Positions 33,721-42,984 of a stretch of DNA of 64,000 nucleotides are shown piece by piece. Both the position numbers and the translations under genes were made by a program. The notes under the pieces are model-generated. The model made no database searches. It was given only the letters and a program-made list of their open reading frames with translations, and was not told where the DNA came from. How positions within the stretch are numbered: the first letter of the stretch is position 1; every line of letters starts with the position of its first letter. The DNA is from CAVYXF01 sp963772335 (lineage in GTDB: Bacteria; Pseudomonadota; Alphaproteobacteria; Rhizobiales; Rhodomicrobiaceae): contig CAVYXF010000008.1 in the NCBI GenBank assembly GCA_963772335.1, positions 1-64,000 on the forward strand, given 5' to 3'.

Positions 33721-34383
33721 ATGACCACCGCATTGATCACGGGATTCGAGGGGTACGGCGGCCGAGGGCGTAATCCGTCTGGCGAAACGGCGATGGCACT
33801 GGACGGGCGGACGGTCGATGGCGTGACCGTGATCGGGCGACGGCTTCCGGTCTCCTATGGCGGACTTGCCGCGGCGCTCACCAGCCTGATCGACGTGCAT
33901 CAGCCCGACATCGTAATCAGCGTCGGCCTCTGGCCCGGCGAGCCTGTGATCCGGCTGGAGCGGGTCGGCATCAACGTCGCCGATTTCGAGATTCCGGATA
34001 ATGACGGCGTGATCCACACCGATGCGGCCGTCAGCGGCAATGGCCACACCGCCGCGCTCGCCAGCCTGCCCAATCGCGAGATCCGCAACGCGCTGCTGGC
34101 GGCCGGCATCCCCGCGCGCATCTCCTCGACCGCCGGCACATTCCTGTGCAATGCGACGCTCTACACCACGGCGACGCATGCGGCGACGATGCAAAAGCCT
34201 GCGCTGACGGGCTTCATCCACGTGCCTTATCTGCCGGAGCAGGTGGCGGAGCTTTTAAGGACCGTCGAGGCCGAACGCCGGCTCGAGCTGCATCAGCGCG
34301 CCGACACCGCCTCGATGGAGCTGGCGACCATGGTGCACGCGCTGGAGATCGCCATCGTTAATGCGGCGAAGGCCCTCGATTGA
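33721..34383 (+). CDS. pcp: Pyroglutamyl-peptidase I
   Basis: A 220-residue C15 peptidase removing N-terminal pyroglutamate. The catalytic triad is visible: Glu in IRLERVGINVADFEIPDN, Cys in SSTAGTFLCNATLY and His in TGFIHVPYLPEQ. The methionine at 33721 (MTTALITGFEGYGG) matches the family N-terminus. It lies 19 bp before an importer ATPase gene, a pairing that hints at import of small N-blocked peptides or lactam compounds. Its promoter region was altered by the IS5-family insertion whose right end is about 100 bp upstream. Confidence 0.88.
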   Translation: MTTALITGFEGYGGRGRNPSGETAMALDGRTVDGVTVIGRRLPVSYGGLAAALTSLIDVHQPDIVISVGLWPGEPVIRLERVGINVADFEIPDNDGVIHTDAAVSGNGHTAALASLPNREIRNALLAAGIPARISSTAGTFLCNATLYTTATHAATMQKPALTGFIHVPYLPEQVAELLRTVEAERRLELHQRADTASMELATMVHALEIAIVNAAKALD

Positions 34384-34402
34384 TGCGCGGGGCCAGCCAC
34401 TC

Positions 34403-35461
34403 GTGAGCGACAACATCCTGCGCCTTTGCGGCCTTCGCAAGCGCTTCGGCCAGACCGTCACGGCCGACGATCTCACGCTCGATGTCGAGCGGGGCGCGTT
34501 CTTCACCTTTCTCGGCCCCAGCGGCTCGGGCAAATCCACCATCCTGCGCATGATCGCCGGACTTGAGCGCCCCGACGCTGGCCGGATCGAAATCGATGGC
34601 CGCGACGTCTCCGCGACGCCATCCTGGCAGCGCCAGCTCGGCATGATGTTTCAGCAATATGCGCTGTTCCCGCATATGACGGTCGCCGAGAATGTCGGAT
34701 ACGGCCTCAAAGTACGGGGCGTCGGCAGCATCCCCGAGCGGGTCAGCGAGATGCTGCGTCTCGTCGGCCTCGCTGGCATGGAGGAGAAGAACACAACGCT
34801 GCTTAGCGGCGGTGAGCAGCAGCGCGTAGCGCTTGCCCGCGCGCTCGCCCCGAAGCCGAAGATGCTGCTGCTCGACGAGCCGCTTTCCGCGCTCGACGAA
34901 GGTATCCGGCGCGCCATGCAAACCGAGCTGAAGCGCGTCCATTCCGAGACCGGCACCACCTTCCTTTACGTCACGCACGACCAGGAGGAAGCGCTGACTA
35001 TGAGCGACCGGATCGCCGTCCTCAATCGCGGCCAAATCGCCCAATGCGACGCGCCTGAAACCATCTACCGCCGCCCCCGCTCCGTCTTTGTCGCCCGCTT
35101 CTTCCGTGGCTGCAACGTGCTGACGGTGACGGATGTGGTAAGCGCTGGGGGCGTGCTCGCGTGCCGCTTGGCGGGGGTGGCGTTGAGGGGCATACCGCTG
35201 GGGGACGGTATTGCAGGGGGCGCCCATGTCGCGATCCGCGCCGAGGACGTCGCCATTGGCTCGGATGCTGCGGAAGCGGATTTTCAGCTTTCGGGCGTTC
35301 TGGAGGATGTGACATATCGAGGGACGGTGCTGGACTACAGGCTGCGGCTGGGCGATGGCCAGACGCTCACAGCGATGATGACGCGGCGGATGGGGCTTGA
35401 GCCGGGCGCCACCTTGCCGGTTGGGGTTAGTAGGGAGAGTGTGATTCCCCTGGAGTATTAG
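34403..35461 (+). CDS. PotA-type ABC transporter ATP-binding protein
   Basis: About 352 residues from GTG 34403 (SDNILRLCGLRKRFGQTVTA). Walker A LGPSGSGKSTILRMIAG, signature LLSGGEQQRVALARAL, Walker B MLLLDEPLSALDEGIRR and switch VTHDQEEALTMSDR are intact; a TOBE-like domain follows from about 270. No permease or SBP lies on this side. The SBP-permease-permease operon at 27119-30003, on the other side of the nested IS elements, lacks an ATPase, so the two sets probably form one importer. Confidence 0.87.
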   Translation: MSDNILRLCGLRKRFGQTVTADDLTLDVERGAFFTFLGPSGSGKSTILRMIAGLERPDAGRIEIDGRDVSATPSWQRQLGMMFQQYALFPHMTVAENVGYGLKVRGVGSIPERVSEMLRLVGLAGMEEKNTTLLSGGEQQRVALARALAPKPKMLLLDEPLSALDEGIRRAMQTELKRVHSETGTTFLYVTHDQEEALTMSDRIAVLNRGQIAQCDAPETIYRRPRSVFVARFFRGCNVLTVTDVVSAGGVLACRLAGVALRGIPLGDGIAGGAHVAIRAEDVAIGSDAAEADFQLSGVLEDVTYRGTVLDYRLRLGDGQTLTAMMTRRMGLEPGATLPVGVSRESVIPLEY

Positions 35462-35555
35462 ATGTAGGCCATCGGTGAACCGATCGACCGCTGCAGCCTC
35501 TTCGACGATTTGGCGGGCGTCTTCCACCAGCCGGCCTTCTGGTTTGCGGCATAGA

Positions 35556-37226
35556 CTAACGCTGCGCCGTTTGCCAGTTTGGGTTGGTGGAATATTCGGC
35601 ATTGGAGGCCGGAAGGAGTTCGTTGCCCAAAATATGATCAGCGGCCTTCTCGCCGATCATGATGGTCGGGGCGTTCAGGTTGCCGGTGGTGATCGAGGGC
35701 ATGATCGAGCTGTCGGCAATGCGCAAGGCCTCGAGGCCAATCACGCGTGTTTCCGGATCGACAACGGCCAGTGGGTCGTCGCTCGCCCCCATCCGGCAGG
35801 TGCAGGAGGGATGATAGGCGCTCTCCACCTTCTCGCGGATGAAGGCGTCGATGTCTTCGTCGCTGGTGACATGGCTGCCCGGCTGGATCTCCCGGCCGCG
35901 ATAGGGATCGAAGGCGGCTTGCGCGAAAATTTCCCGAGTAAGGCGGACGCAGGCGCGCATCTCGGTCCAGTCGTCGGGATGGCTCATATAGTTGAAGAAG
36001 ATGCGCGGATGCTCGTGTGGATCGGCAGATTTCAGGCGCACCCAACCTTTGCTCTTGGACCGCATCGGGCCGACATGAGCCTGGAAGCCGTGCTCCGTCG
36101 CGAGGTGCTTGCCGTCGTAGCTGACCGCCAGCGGCAGGAAATGGTACTGGATATCCGGATATTCGACGCCTGCCCGTGAACGGATGAAGCCGCCGGTCTC
36201 GAAATGATTGGTGGCGCCGAGACCGTCACGGAAGGCGAGCCATTTCGCCCCGACCACAGCGCGCCCGAGAAGGCCTTGCCAGGAATAGAGCGTGATCGGC
36301 TCCAGGGAAGCGACCTGGAAATAGAATTCCAGATGGTCCTGCAGATTCTCGCCGACGCCAGGGAGGTCGTGGATCACCTCGATGCCGTGCGCGCGCAGTT
36401 CCTCAGCTGGGCCGACGCCCGAGAGCTTGAGAAGCTGCGGACTGTTGATCGGCCCACCCGATAGCACCACTTCGCGGCATGCCCGAACCGTCCAGGTATG
36501 TCCCGCCTGCTCATAAGCGACCCCCACGGCACGCCGGCCCTCGAACAGGATGCGGGTCGCCAGCGCATCGGTGATCACAGTCAGATTCGGCCTGTCCATG
36601 GCAGGCTTCAGATAGGCGTCCGCCGTGGACCAGCGGCGGCCATCCTTCACCGTCATGTCGATCAGCCCGAAACCTTCCTGGCTGGCGCCATTGATATCAT
36701 CGGTGGCCGGGTATCCCGCCTGCTTCCCCGCCTCGATAAAGGCGCGGTAGAGCGGGTTGGTGAGCTTGCCATAGCGCGTCGCAAGGGGCCCTGCGTCACC
36801 GCGATAGGCATCGCCGCCGTCCCGGCGGCTCTCGGCGCGCCGGAAATAGGGGAGCACATGACGATAGCCCCAGCCGGCCGCACCCTCCTCCTCCCAGCGG
36901 TCGAAGTCGCGGGGATTGCCGCGGACATAGACGAGGCCGTTGATCGAGGAGGAGCCGCCGATCACCTTGCCGCGCGGGCAATGCAGCACGCGCCCGCCGA
37001 GGCCTGGCTCGGGCTCGGTGTGGTAGCCCCAGTTGTAGCGCGCCGATTGCATCGGCATGGAGAGCGCCGCCGGCATCTGGATCAGGATCGACCGGTCGGA
37101 GCCGCCATATTCCAGTACACAGACCTGATGCCGCCCGTCTGCGCTGAGGCGATCGGCCAGCACGCAGCCCGCCGAGCCGGCGCCGATAATCACATAGTCG
37201 AAGGAGAGAGTGCCGTTTCTCGCCAT
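35556..37226 (-). CDS. betA: Choline dehydrogenase (GMC family)
   Basis: A 556-residue flavoprotein from ATG 37226, preceded by GAGGGGG. The FAD motif is VIIGAGSAGCVLADRLSADG, the GMC signature is CPRGKVIGGSSSINGLVYVR, and the active-site His and Asn appear in YHPSCTCRMG and GNLNAPTIMIGEKAAD. It oxidises choline, and often betaine aldehyde too, at the membrane. It follows the broken betB by 10 bp in the betI-betB-betA order usual in alphaproteobacteria. Because BetA can oxidise the aldehyde, betaine formation might survive loss of BetB. Confidence 0.9.
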   Translation of the reverse strand: MARNGTLSFDYVIIGAGSAGCVLADRLSADGRHQVCVLEYGGSDRSILIQMPAALSMPMQSARYNWGYHTEPEPGLGGRVLHCPRGKVIGGSSSINGLVYVRGNPRDFDRWEEEGAAGWGYRHVLPYFRRAESRRDGGDAYRGDAGPLATRYGKLTNPLYRAFIEAGKQAGYPATDDINGASQEGFGLIDMTVKDGRRWSTADAYLKPAMDRPNLTVITDALATRILFEGRRAVGVAYEQAGHTWTVRACREVVLSGGPINSPQLLKLSGVGPAEELRAHGIEVIHDLPGVGENLQDHLEFYFQVASLEPITLYSWQGLLGRAVVGAKWLAFRDGLGATNHFETGGFIRSRAGVEYPDIQYHFLPLAVSYDGKHLATEHGFQAHVGPMRSKSKGWVRLKSADPHEHPRIFFNYMSHPDDWTEMRACVRLTREIFAQAAFDPYRGREIQPGSHVTSDEDIDAFIREKVESAYHPSCTCRMGASDDPLAVVDPETRVIGLEALRIADSSIMPSITTGNLNAPTIMIGEKAADHILGNELLPASNAEYSTNPNWQTAQR

Positions 37227-37236
37227 CCACGCCCCC

Positions 37237-38692
37237 TCAATACGGCGCTTCCACGCGTCCGAGATTGACGTAGACGCTCTTGATCTGCGTGTAGTGCTCG
37301 ATGGCGGCTCGAGAGTTTTCACGGCCGAGCCCGGATCGCTTATAGCCGCCGAACGGCAGCTCGATCGGCGTCACATTGTACTGGTTGATCCAGCAGGTAC
37401 CGGCCTCCAGCCGCGCGATGGTTCGATGGGCGCGCGCCAGATCGCGGGTGAAGACCCCGGCGGCGAGGCCGAACTCGGTGGCATTGGCGCGGCGGATCAC
37501 CTCCTCCTCGTCACGGAACGAGAGCACCGACATCACCGGACCGAAGATCTCTTCGCGCACGATGGTCATGTCGTCGGCGCAGCGATCGAAGATGGTGGGC
37601 GCAACGAAGAAGCCGCGGTCGAGACCGCCGGCCGTCACGCGCTCGCCGCCGGTGAGCAGCATCGCCCCCTCGCGCTTCCCCGCCTCGATATATCCGAGCA
37701 CTTTCTCCATATGCGCCTCGGAAATCAGCGCGCCGACCTGGGTGGCGGGATCGAGCGGATCGCCGATCTATGATGCGGCGGGTCCGGGCGACGAGCCTGT
37801 CGAGGAAGGCGGCCTTGACTTTGGCGTGTGCACGAAGACGCGCGTGCCGTTCGAGCAGACCTCGCCGGCGGAATAGAAATTGCCGAGCATGGCGCCGGAG
37901 ACCGCATCGTCGAGATCGGCATCCTCGAACACGATCAGCGGCGACTTGCCGCCAAGCTCCAGCGTGACATGTTTCAGCGTGCCAGCGGCATCGGCCATCA
38001 CCTTGCGGCCGGTTCCGGCCTCGCCGGTGAGCGAGACCTTGGCGATGCCGGGATGGCGGGTCAGCAACCGGCCAGTCTCGGCATAGCCCTGCACGACCAT
38101 GAACAGGCCGTCCGGCGCGCCGGCTTCGCGTAGAATGTCCTTCAAGATGGGGGGCGGTGAGCGGGGTCAGCTCGGCGGGCTTGAAGATCATTGCATTACC
38201 GCAGGCAAGGGCGGGTGCGGCCTTCCAGCAGGCGATCTGCAGCGGATAGTTCCACGCCCCGATCCCTGCGACCACGCCGAGCGGCTCGCGCCGCGTATAG
38301 CCGAAGGCTGCCGGACCAAGATCGGTCTGTTCGCCGGTGAGCGTTGCCGCGACGGAGGCGAAATATTCGAAGCAATCCGCACCGGAGAGCACATCGACAG
38401 CAATGGTCTCCTGGATCGGCTTGCCAGTATCGCGGCTTTCGAGTTCCGCTAGTTCCTGGTTTCGTGCCCGCAGGAGATCAGCGGCACGCCGCAGAATGCG
38501 CGCCCGCTCCGCGCCGGTCATTGCCGTCCAGAGTGCCTGCGCGGATTTCGCAGCGTCTACCGCCCGATCCACATCTGCCGCAGTCGCGACCGCGAGTTCG
38601 GCAAGCACCTCGCCGTTAGCGGGATTGATTGAGGTGATGTGCGCAGCGTCATCCTGTCTTGAATCCTGGGACTTACCGTCACCAGCCGTCAC
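37237..38692 (-). pseudogene. betB: Betaine aldehyde dehydrogenase with three apparent frameshifts
   Basis: Pieces of one aldehyde dehydrogenase lie in order but in changing frames. The GTG start at 38692 opens with ITSINPANGEVLAELAV. The frame is lost near 38148 at a run of six G (plus strand) where five would restore it. It continues as LREAGAPDGLFMVVQGYAET with LELGGKSPLIVFEDADLDDA and the catalytic-Cys region AGEVCSNGTRVFVH. It shifts near 37830 and again near 37775, then ends intact (MEKVLGYIEAGK to GYKRSGLGRENSRAAIEHYT). Family-typical residues are otherwise kept, so the damage is recent or reflects base-calling indels. The reaction is betaine aldehyde to glycine betaine with NAD. Confidence 0.85.
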
Positions 38693-39347
38693 GGTCGATC
38701 GGCGCGCCCGGGTGCCGTGCTATGGGCGAAGTGGCACCCAGCAGATAAAAGTGGCGGTCGACAAAGCTGGTGGCGAGCTGCCGGGCGTTGACGCTCTCCG
38801 TCTCGCTCCTGCCCGACAGGGTGGCACTGAGCCAGAGTCCGTCAATCACCGAGGCGACAAGCGCGGCGCCATCCTCGGCCTCTTGCGAGGGGAGGATCTG
38901 GCGCAGCGCATGGCGCAGATTGGAAACCATCCGGCGCTGATAGATGGCCTGCAGCCGGCGAAAGCGCGTCGAGTGGATCACCTGCCCCCAGAAGGCGAGC
39001 CAGACCGAGGCAGTGCGGCGGTCGAATTCCTCCGGCGAGAGGTTCGCATCGATCACCGCCTGCACCCGCGCCCGCGGATCGGTGATGCCGCGCAGCCGGC
39101 GTGCAGCGGAGTGCCCAAGGCGGGTCACCAGGTGGCGCAGGGTCGCCTCGAGCAGCCCTTCCTTGTCGCCGAAATAATGCGCGACGAGTCCGGGCGAGAC
39201 GCCGGCCCGGCGCGCGATCTCGCCGAGCGTACAGGCGCTGAACCCGACGTCGGCGAGGGTTTCAATCGTGGCTTCAATCAGTTGACGGCGGCGCTGGTCC
39301 TCGACCTCGGCCCGTGGAAGCGTCGCGTCGCGTACCGTATTTTTCAT
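38679..39347 (-). CDS. betI: TetR-family choline-responsive repressor BetI
   Basis: A 222-residue TetR protein from ATG 39347. The helix-turn-helix (LGEIARRAGVSPGLVAHYFG) and following DKEGLLEATLRHL match BetI, which represses the bet genes until choline is present. Its 3' end overlaps the betB start by 14 bp, the usual betI-betB-betA operon. Two palindromes in the upstream gap, shared with choX, are probable operators. Confidence 0.88.
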   Translation of the reverse strand: MKNTVRDATLPRAEVEDQRRRQLIEATIETLADVGFSACTLGEIARRAGVSPGLVAHYFGDKEGLLEATLRHLVTRLGHSAARRLRGITDPRARVQAVIDANLSPEEFDRRTASVWLAFWGQVIHSTRFRRLQAIYQRRMVSNLRHALRQILPSQEAEDGAALVASVIDGLWLSATLSGRSETESVNARQLATSFVDRHFYLLGATSPIARHPGAPIDRDGW

Positions 39348-39383
39348 CGCTAGAGGCTTTCGGCGTTTGCCCTTGCATGATGC

Positions 39384-39405
39384 ATTGATTGAAGATTCAA
39401 TCAAT
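39384..39405. promoter_or_regulatory. Probable BetI operator, site 1
   Basis: ATTGATTGAAGATTCAATCAAT is a near-perfect 22-bp palindrome just upstream of the betI start (39347). The core TTGATTGAA/TTCAATCAA is the kind of sequence expected for BetI in proteobacteria. It lies in the shared betI/choX intergenic region. Confidence 0.7.
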
Positions 39406-39495
39406 AGCCAAACGTCGGATCCGCAAAGTGCGCTTTTTGGCAGCAAAGTCTGCGCATCGACCGCTAATTTAAAGGAATTTTATGCGTGAATTTTC

Positions 39496-39511
39496 ATTGA
39501 TTGAACGATCA
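39496..39511. promoter_or_regulatory. Probable BetI operator, site 2
   Basis: TTGATTGAACGATCAA is an imperfect palindrome repeating one half of site 1 about 107 bp away, on the choX side. It suggests that choXWV and the bet genes are repressed together. Confidence 0.55.
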
Positions 39512-39674
39512 AAGAAAGCGCGTGACAAAAGGTTAACATTCCGTTTGAATTTCAAGCCAGCGCGAGCCGAGAATGGTGAGCCGCCAGAGCGCACTGCGAA
39601 AACGCCTGGACTTACTTCGCCGGCATCTTACGCTCTGATGTCCATAAAACAGGGGAGAGAGGGGAGGAGCTTCA

Positions 39675-40619
39675 ATGACCTGGTCGAAAACTATTCCTTC
39701 GGTCGCGGCGTTCGCCGCCGGGGTGCTGGTCGCCGCGACAGCATTTGCCGCAGAGCCCGCAAGCTGCAAGGCCGTGCGCTTCGCCGATGTTGGCTGGACC
39801 GACATCACCGCTACAACCGCCACCACCTCCGTGATCCTGGAAGGTCTGGGCTATGCGCCCAAGACGCAGGTGCTCTCGGTGCCCGTAACCTACACCTCCC
39901 TGAAGAACAAGGACATCGACGTCTATCTCGGCAACTGGATGCCCACCCAGACCGCGGACCGCAAGCCCTATGAGGATGCGCTCGAGATCATCGGGCCGAA
40001 CCTGGTCGGCGCGAAATACACGATGGCGGTGCCAACCTATCTGTATGATGCGGGTCTGAAGAATTTCACCGACATCGCCAAGTTCAAGGACAAGCTGAAC
40101 GGCAAGATTTACGGCATCGAGCCGGGCAATGACGGCAACCGGCTCATCCTTGGCATGATCAATGACGACAAGTTCGGCCTGAAGGGGTTTGAGCTGGTCG
40201 AGTCCAGCGAGCAGGGCATGCTGGCGCAGGTGCAGCGTGCGGTAGCCAAGAAGGAGCCGATCGTGTTCCTCGGCTGGGAGCCGCATCCGATGAACACCCG
40301 CTTTGATATTAAATATCTCTCAGGCGGCGATGAGGTGTTCGGCCCCAATTTCGGTGGCGCTGAGGTTTTCACCAACGTCCGCAAGGGCTGGACCAGCGAA
40401 TGCCCCAACGCCGGCAAGCTGATCAGCAATCTCAAATTCTCGCTGAACGCGGAAAACCTGATCATGGACGGCATCCTCAATGAGTTGATGGAGCCGGAGA
40501 AGGCGGCGGCGAAATGGCTGAAAGCCAATCCGGACGCCTGGGCGCCCTGGCTCGAGGGCGTGACCACCGTCGACGGCAAGCCGGGTCTTGCCGCCGTCAA
40601 GAAGTCGCTCAAACTCTGA
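39675..40619 (+). CDS. choX: Choline ABC transporter substrate-binding protein
   Basis: A 314-residue periplasmic protein with a signal peptide (about 1-25, ending ATAFA). Residues typical of ChoX are present: RFADVGWTDITATTATTSV, DVYLGNWMPTQTADR, YGIEPGNDGNRLI and FLGWEPHPMN, which supply aromatic and acidic groups of the choline pocket. First gene of choXWV, divergent from betI; GGGGAGG lies about 9 nt upstream of the ATG. Confidence 0.9.
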   Translation: MTWSKTIPSVAAFAAGVLVAATAFAAEPASCKAVRFADVGWTDITATTATTSVILEGLGYAPKTQVLSVPVTYTSLKNKDIDVYLGNWMPTQTADRKPYEDALEIIGPNLVGAKYTMAVPTYLYDAGLKNFTDIAKFKDKLNGKIYGIEPGNDGNRLILGMINDDKFGLKGFELVESSEQGMLAQVQRAVAKKEPIVFLGWEPHPMNTRFDIKYLSGGDEVFGPNFGGAEVFTNVRKGWTSECPNAGKLISNLKFSLNAENLIMDGILNELMEPEKAAAKWLKANPDAWAPWLEGVTTVDGKPGLAAVKKSLKL

Positions 40620-40720
40620 GCGGCGCGAGTTCTCCCGCACTCCGGCTACTGCGATGCAGACGGCCGGAGGCGCGGGCATCATAAGCGGTTGCTGGCTGAC
40701 CTTCGGGCGAGGGTGCGCGC

Positions 40721-41554
40721 ATGTATGACTGGCTGACCGAACACAAGATCCCGATGGGCCAGTGGATGAAGTCGCTGATCGACTTCCTCACCCAGAACGC
40801 CAGCGGGTTTTTCGATTTCATTTCGCTGGTGCTGGGTGGCCTCATCGACGGACTGACCAACCTCTTGCTTGCCTTCCCGCCGATGCTGGCGGTGGCTCTT
40901 GCCGCTGGCGGTACGTATCTCGTGCACCGGCGCATCGGACTCACCCTCTTCGTGCTGGTGTCCCTGCTGTTCGTCGCCAATCTCGGCTACTGGGAGGCAA
41001 TGATCCAGACGCTCTCGCTGGTTTTGTGCGCCACGATCGTGTGCGTGATCATCGGCGTGCCGCTGGGCATCGCTGCCGCGCATCGGCCCTGGCTCTACGC
41101 GGCGCTGCGCCCGATCCTCGACTTGATGCAGACCATTCCCACCTTCGTTTACCTGATCCCGACGCTGGTGCTGTTCGGGCTCGGCACGGTGCCCGGCCTG
41201 ATCTCGACGGTGATCTTCGCGCTGCCGGCGCCGGTCCGGCTGACGCATCTAGGTATTTCGTCGGTGCCGAGACCGCTCCATGAAGCTGCGCTCGCTTTCG
41301 GGGCGACCCGTCGGCAGCTGCTGTTCAAGGTCGAGCTCCCGGCCGCGCTGCCGACCATTATGGCGGGTATCACCCAGTGCATCATGCTGTCGCTGTCGAT
41401 GGTGGTGATCGCCGCCCTCGTCGGCGCGGACGGCCTCGGCAAGCCGGTGGTGCGCGCCCTTAATACCGTCAATGTGGCGATGGGCTTCGAGGCGGGCGCC
41501 GCCATCGTGATCCTTGCGATCATCCTCGACCGCGTCTTCCGGCGGCCGGAATAG
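40721..41554 (+). CDS. choW: Choline ABC transporter permease
   Basis: A 277-residue ProW-type permease: an N-terminal amphipathic segment (MYDWLTEHKIPMGQWMKSLI), about six helices, and coupling loop EAALAFGATRRQLLFKVELP followed by AALPTIMAGITQCIMLSLSM. It lies 101 bp after choX and 10 bp before choV. Confidence 0.9.
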   Translation: MYDWLTEHKIPMGQWMKSLIDFLTQNASGFFDFISLVLGGLIDGLTNLLLAFPPMLAVALAAGGTYLVHRRIGLTLFVLVSLLFVANLGYWEAMIQTLSLVLCATIVCVIIGVPLGIAAAHRPWLYAALRPILDLMQTIPTFVYLIPTLVLFGLGTVPGLISTVIFALPAPVRLTHLGISSVPRPLHEAALAFGATRRQLLFKVELPAALPTIMAGITQCIMLSLSMVVIAALVGADGLGKPVVRALNTVNVAMGFEAGAAIVILAIILDRVFRRPE

Positions 41555-41564
41555 GAGAAGCCCC

Positions 41565-42797
41565 ATGAACGTCGTCGAATTCCGCAAGGTCGATATCATC
41601 TTCGGATCGAACCCCAAGGATGCCATCGCTCTCCTCGACCAGGGCGCCACACGCGAGCGCATTCTGAACGAGACCGGCTCCGTGCTCGGCGCGGCGGGTG
41701 TCGATCTCGCCGTGAAGCGGGGCGAGATCTGCGTGCTGATGGGCCTGTCCGGCTCGGGCAAGTCCACGGTGCTGCGCGCGGTCAACCGCCTCAACCAGGT
41801 GACCCGCGGCGACGTGCTGGTGTCGCATGAGGGCAAGCAGGTCAATGTCGCGACCTGCTCCGAGCCAATGCTGCGCGAGGTGCGCTCGCGTACGGTGTCG
41901 ATGGTGTTCCAGCAGTTCGCCCTGCTGCCCTGGCGCACCGTGCGCGAGAATGCCGGCTTCGGCCTTGAGCTGCGAGGCATGAAGACGGCCGAGCGCAAGC
42001 GCGTCGTCGACGAAAAACTGGAAATGGTCGGCCTCGCCAAATGGGCCGACAAATATGTTCACGAGCTTTCCGGCGGCATGCAGCAGCGCGTCGGCCTCGC
42101 CCGCGCCTTTGCCACCGACGCCGACATCCTGCTGATGGACGAGCCGTTCTCGGCCCTCGATCCGCTGATCCGCGACAAGCTGCAGGATGAACTGCTGGCG
42201 CTGCAGGAGCGCATCTCGAAAACCATCATCTTCGTCAGCCACGACCTCGACGAGGCGATGAAGCTGGGCAACACCATCGCCATCATGGAGGGCGGCCGCA
42301 TCGTTCAGGCCGGCACTGCCGAGGATATCCTGCTGCGTCCTGCCGACGCGTACGTCACCGAGTTCGTCAAGCATGTCAATCCGCTCAACGTGCTGCGCGG
42401 CACGACCGTGATGACCCCCGCGGCGGCCCTGCCGCGGCGCGGCGACAAGGTGCTCGCGGGGCCCGAAGGGCGCGTCAGCATCCTGATGGATGAGGCGGGC
42501 TGTCCGCGCGGCGTCGAGATCGACGGGCGCGCCGGCGTGATCGCAAGCGCTGAGAGCGGCCCCGTGCCCTGCGATGTCATCGTCGCGCCGGTGGATCTGA
42601 AGCTCCAGCAGGCCATCGCTCTGAAGCAGCGCAGCGACCATCCCATCGTGCTGGTGGACAAACTGGGGCGGCTTGCTGGCCTTTGCGACAACGCGGAGAT
42701 CTATCGGGGTCTCCTGCGCGGCAACATCGCGCCGAAACCGGAGGCTGCCGTGCATGTGGTCGGGCGCAAGGAGACGGTTTCAGAACCAACCTCGTGA
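41565..42797 (+). CDS. choV: Choline ABC transporter ATP-binding protein
   Basis: A 410-residue ProV-type ATPase from ATG 41565 (behind AGGAG). It opens VVEFRKVDIIFGSNPKDAIA. Walker A is MGLSGSGKSTVLRAVNRL, signature LSGGMQQRVGLARA, Walker B ILLMDEPFSALDPLIRD and H-loop FVSHDLDEAMKLGN. The C-terminal 130 residues form a CBS-like region (VILVDKLGRLAGLCDNAEIY after a long linker). DNA immediately downstream is decayed. Confidence 0.9.
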   Translation: MNVVEFRKVDIIFGSNPKDAIALLDQGATRERILNETGSVLGAAGVDLAVKRGEICVLMGLSGSGKSTVLRAVNRLNQVTRGDVLVSHEGKQVNVATCSEPMLREVRSRTVSMVFQQFALLPWRTVRENAGFGLELRGMKTAERKRVVDEKLEMVGLAKWADKYVHELSGGMQQRVGLARAFATDADILLMDEPFSALDPLIRDKLQDELLALQERISKTIIFVSHDLDEAMKLGNTIAIMEGGRIVQAGTAEDILLRPADAYVTEFVKHVNPLNVLRGTTVMTPAAALPRRGDKVLAGPEGRVSILMDEAGCPRGVEIDGRAGVIASAESGPVPCDVIVAPVDLKLQQAIALKQRSDHPIVLVDKLGRLAGLCDNAEIYRGLLRGNIAPKPEAAVHVVGRKETVSEPTS

Positions 42798-42984
42798 CGC
42801 CAGCGAAGGCCCGCGATGCGGTCGGTCTGGAACAAGCCATCTTTGCCCACCGCACGATCTCGGCCCCTTGTTCGGCAAGGCCGCGCGCCAGACATTGAAC
42901 ACGCCGAAGAGCAGCAGAATCCAATCCACGTCGCTGAATGCCATATCTCCAAAGGCCTTCTCAGCAAACCCGCCCGCTATTAGG

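Noticed and set aside
41520..42755. A 411-codon minus-strand frame antisense to choV
   Set aside because: choV has all ATPase motifs; the antisense frame is His/Asp/Gln-rich, typical of GC-rich shadows.
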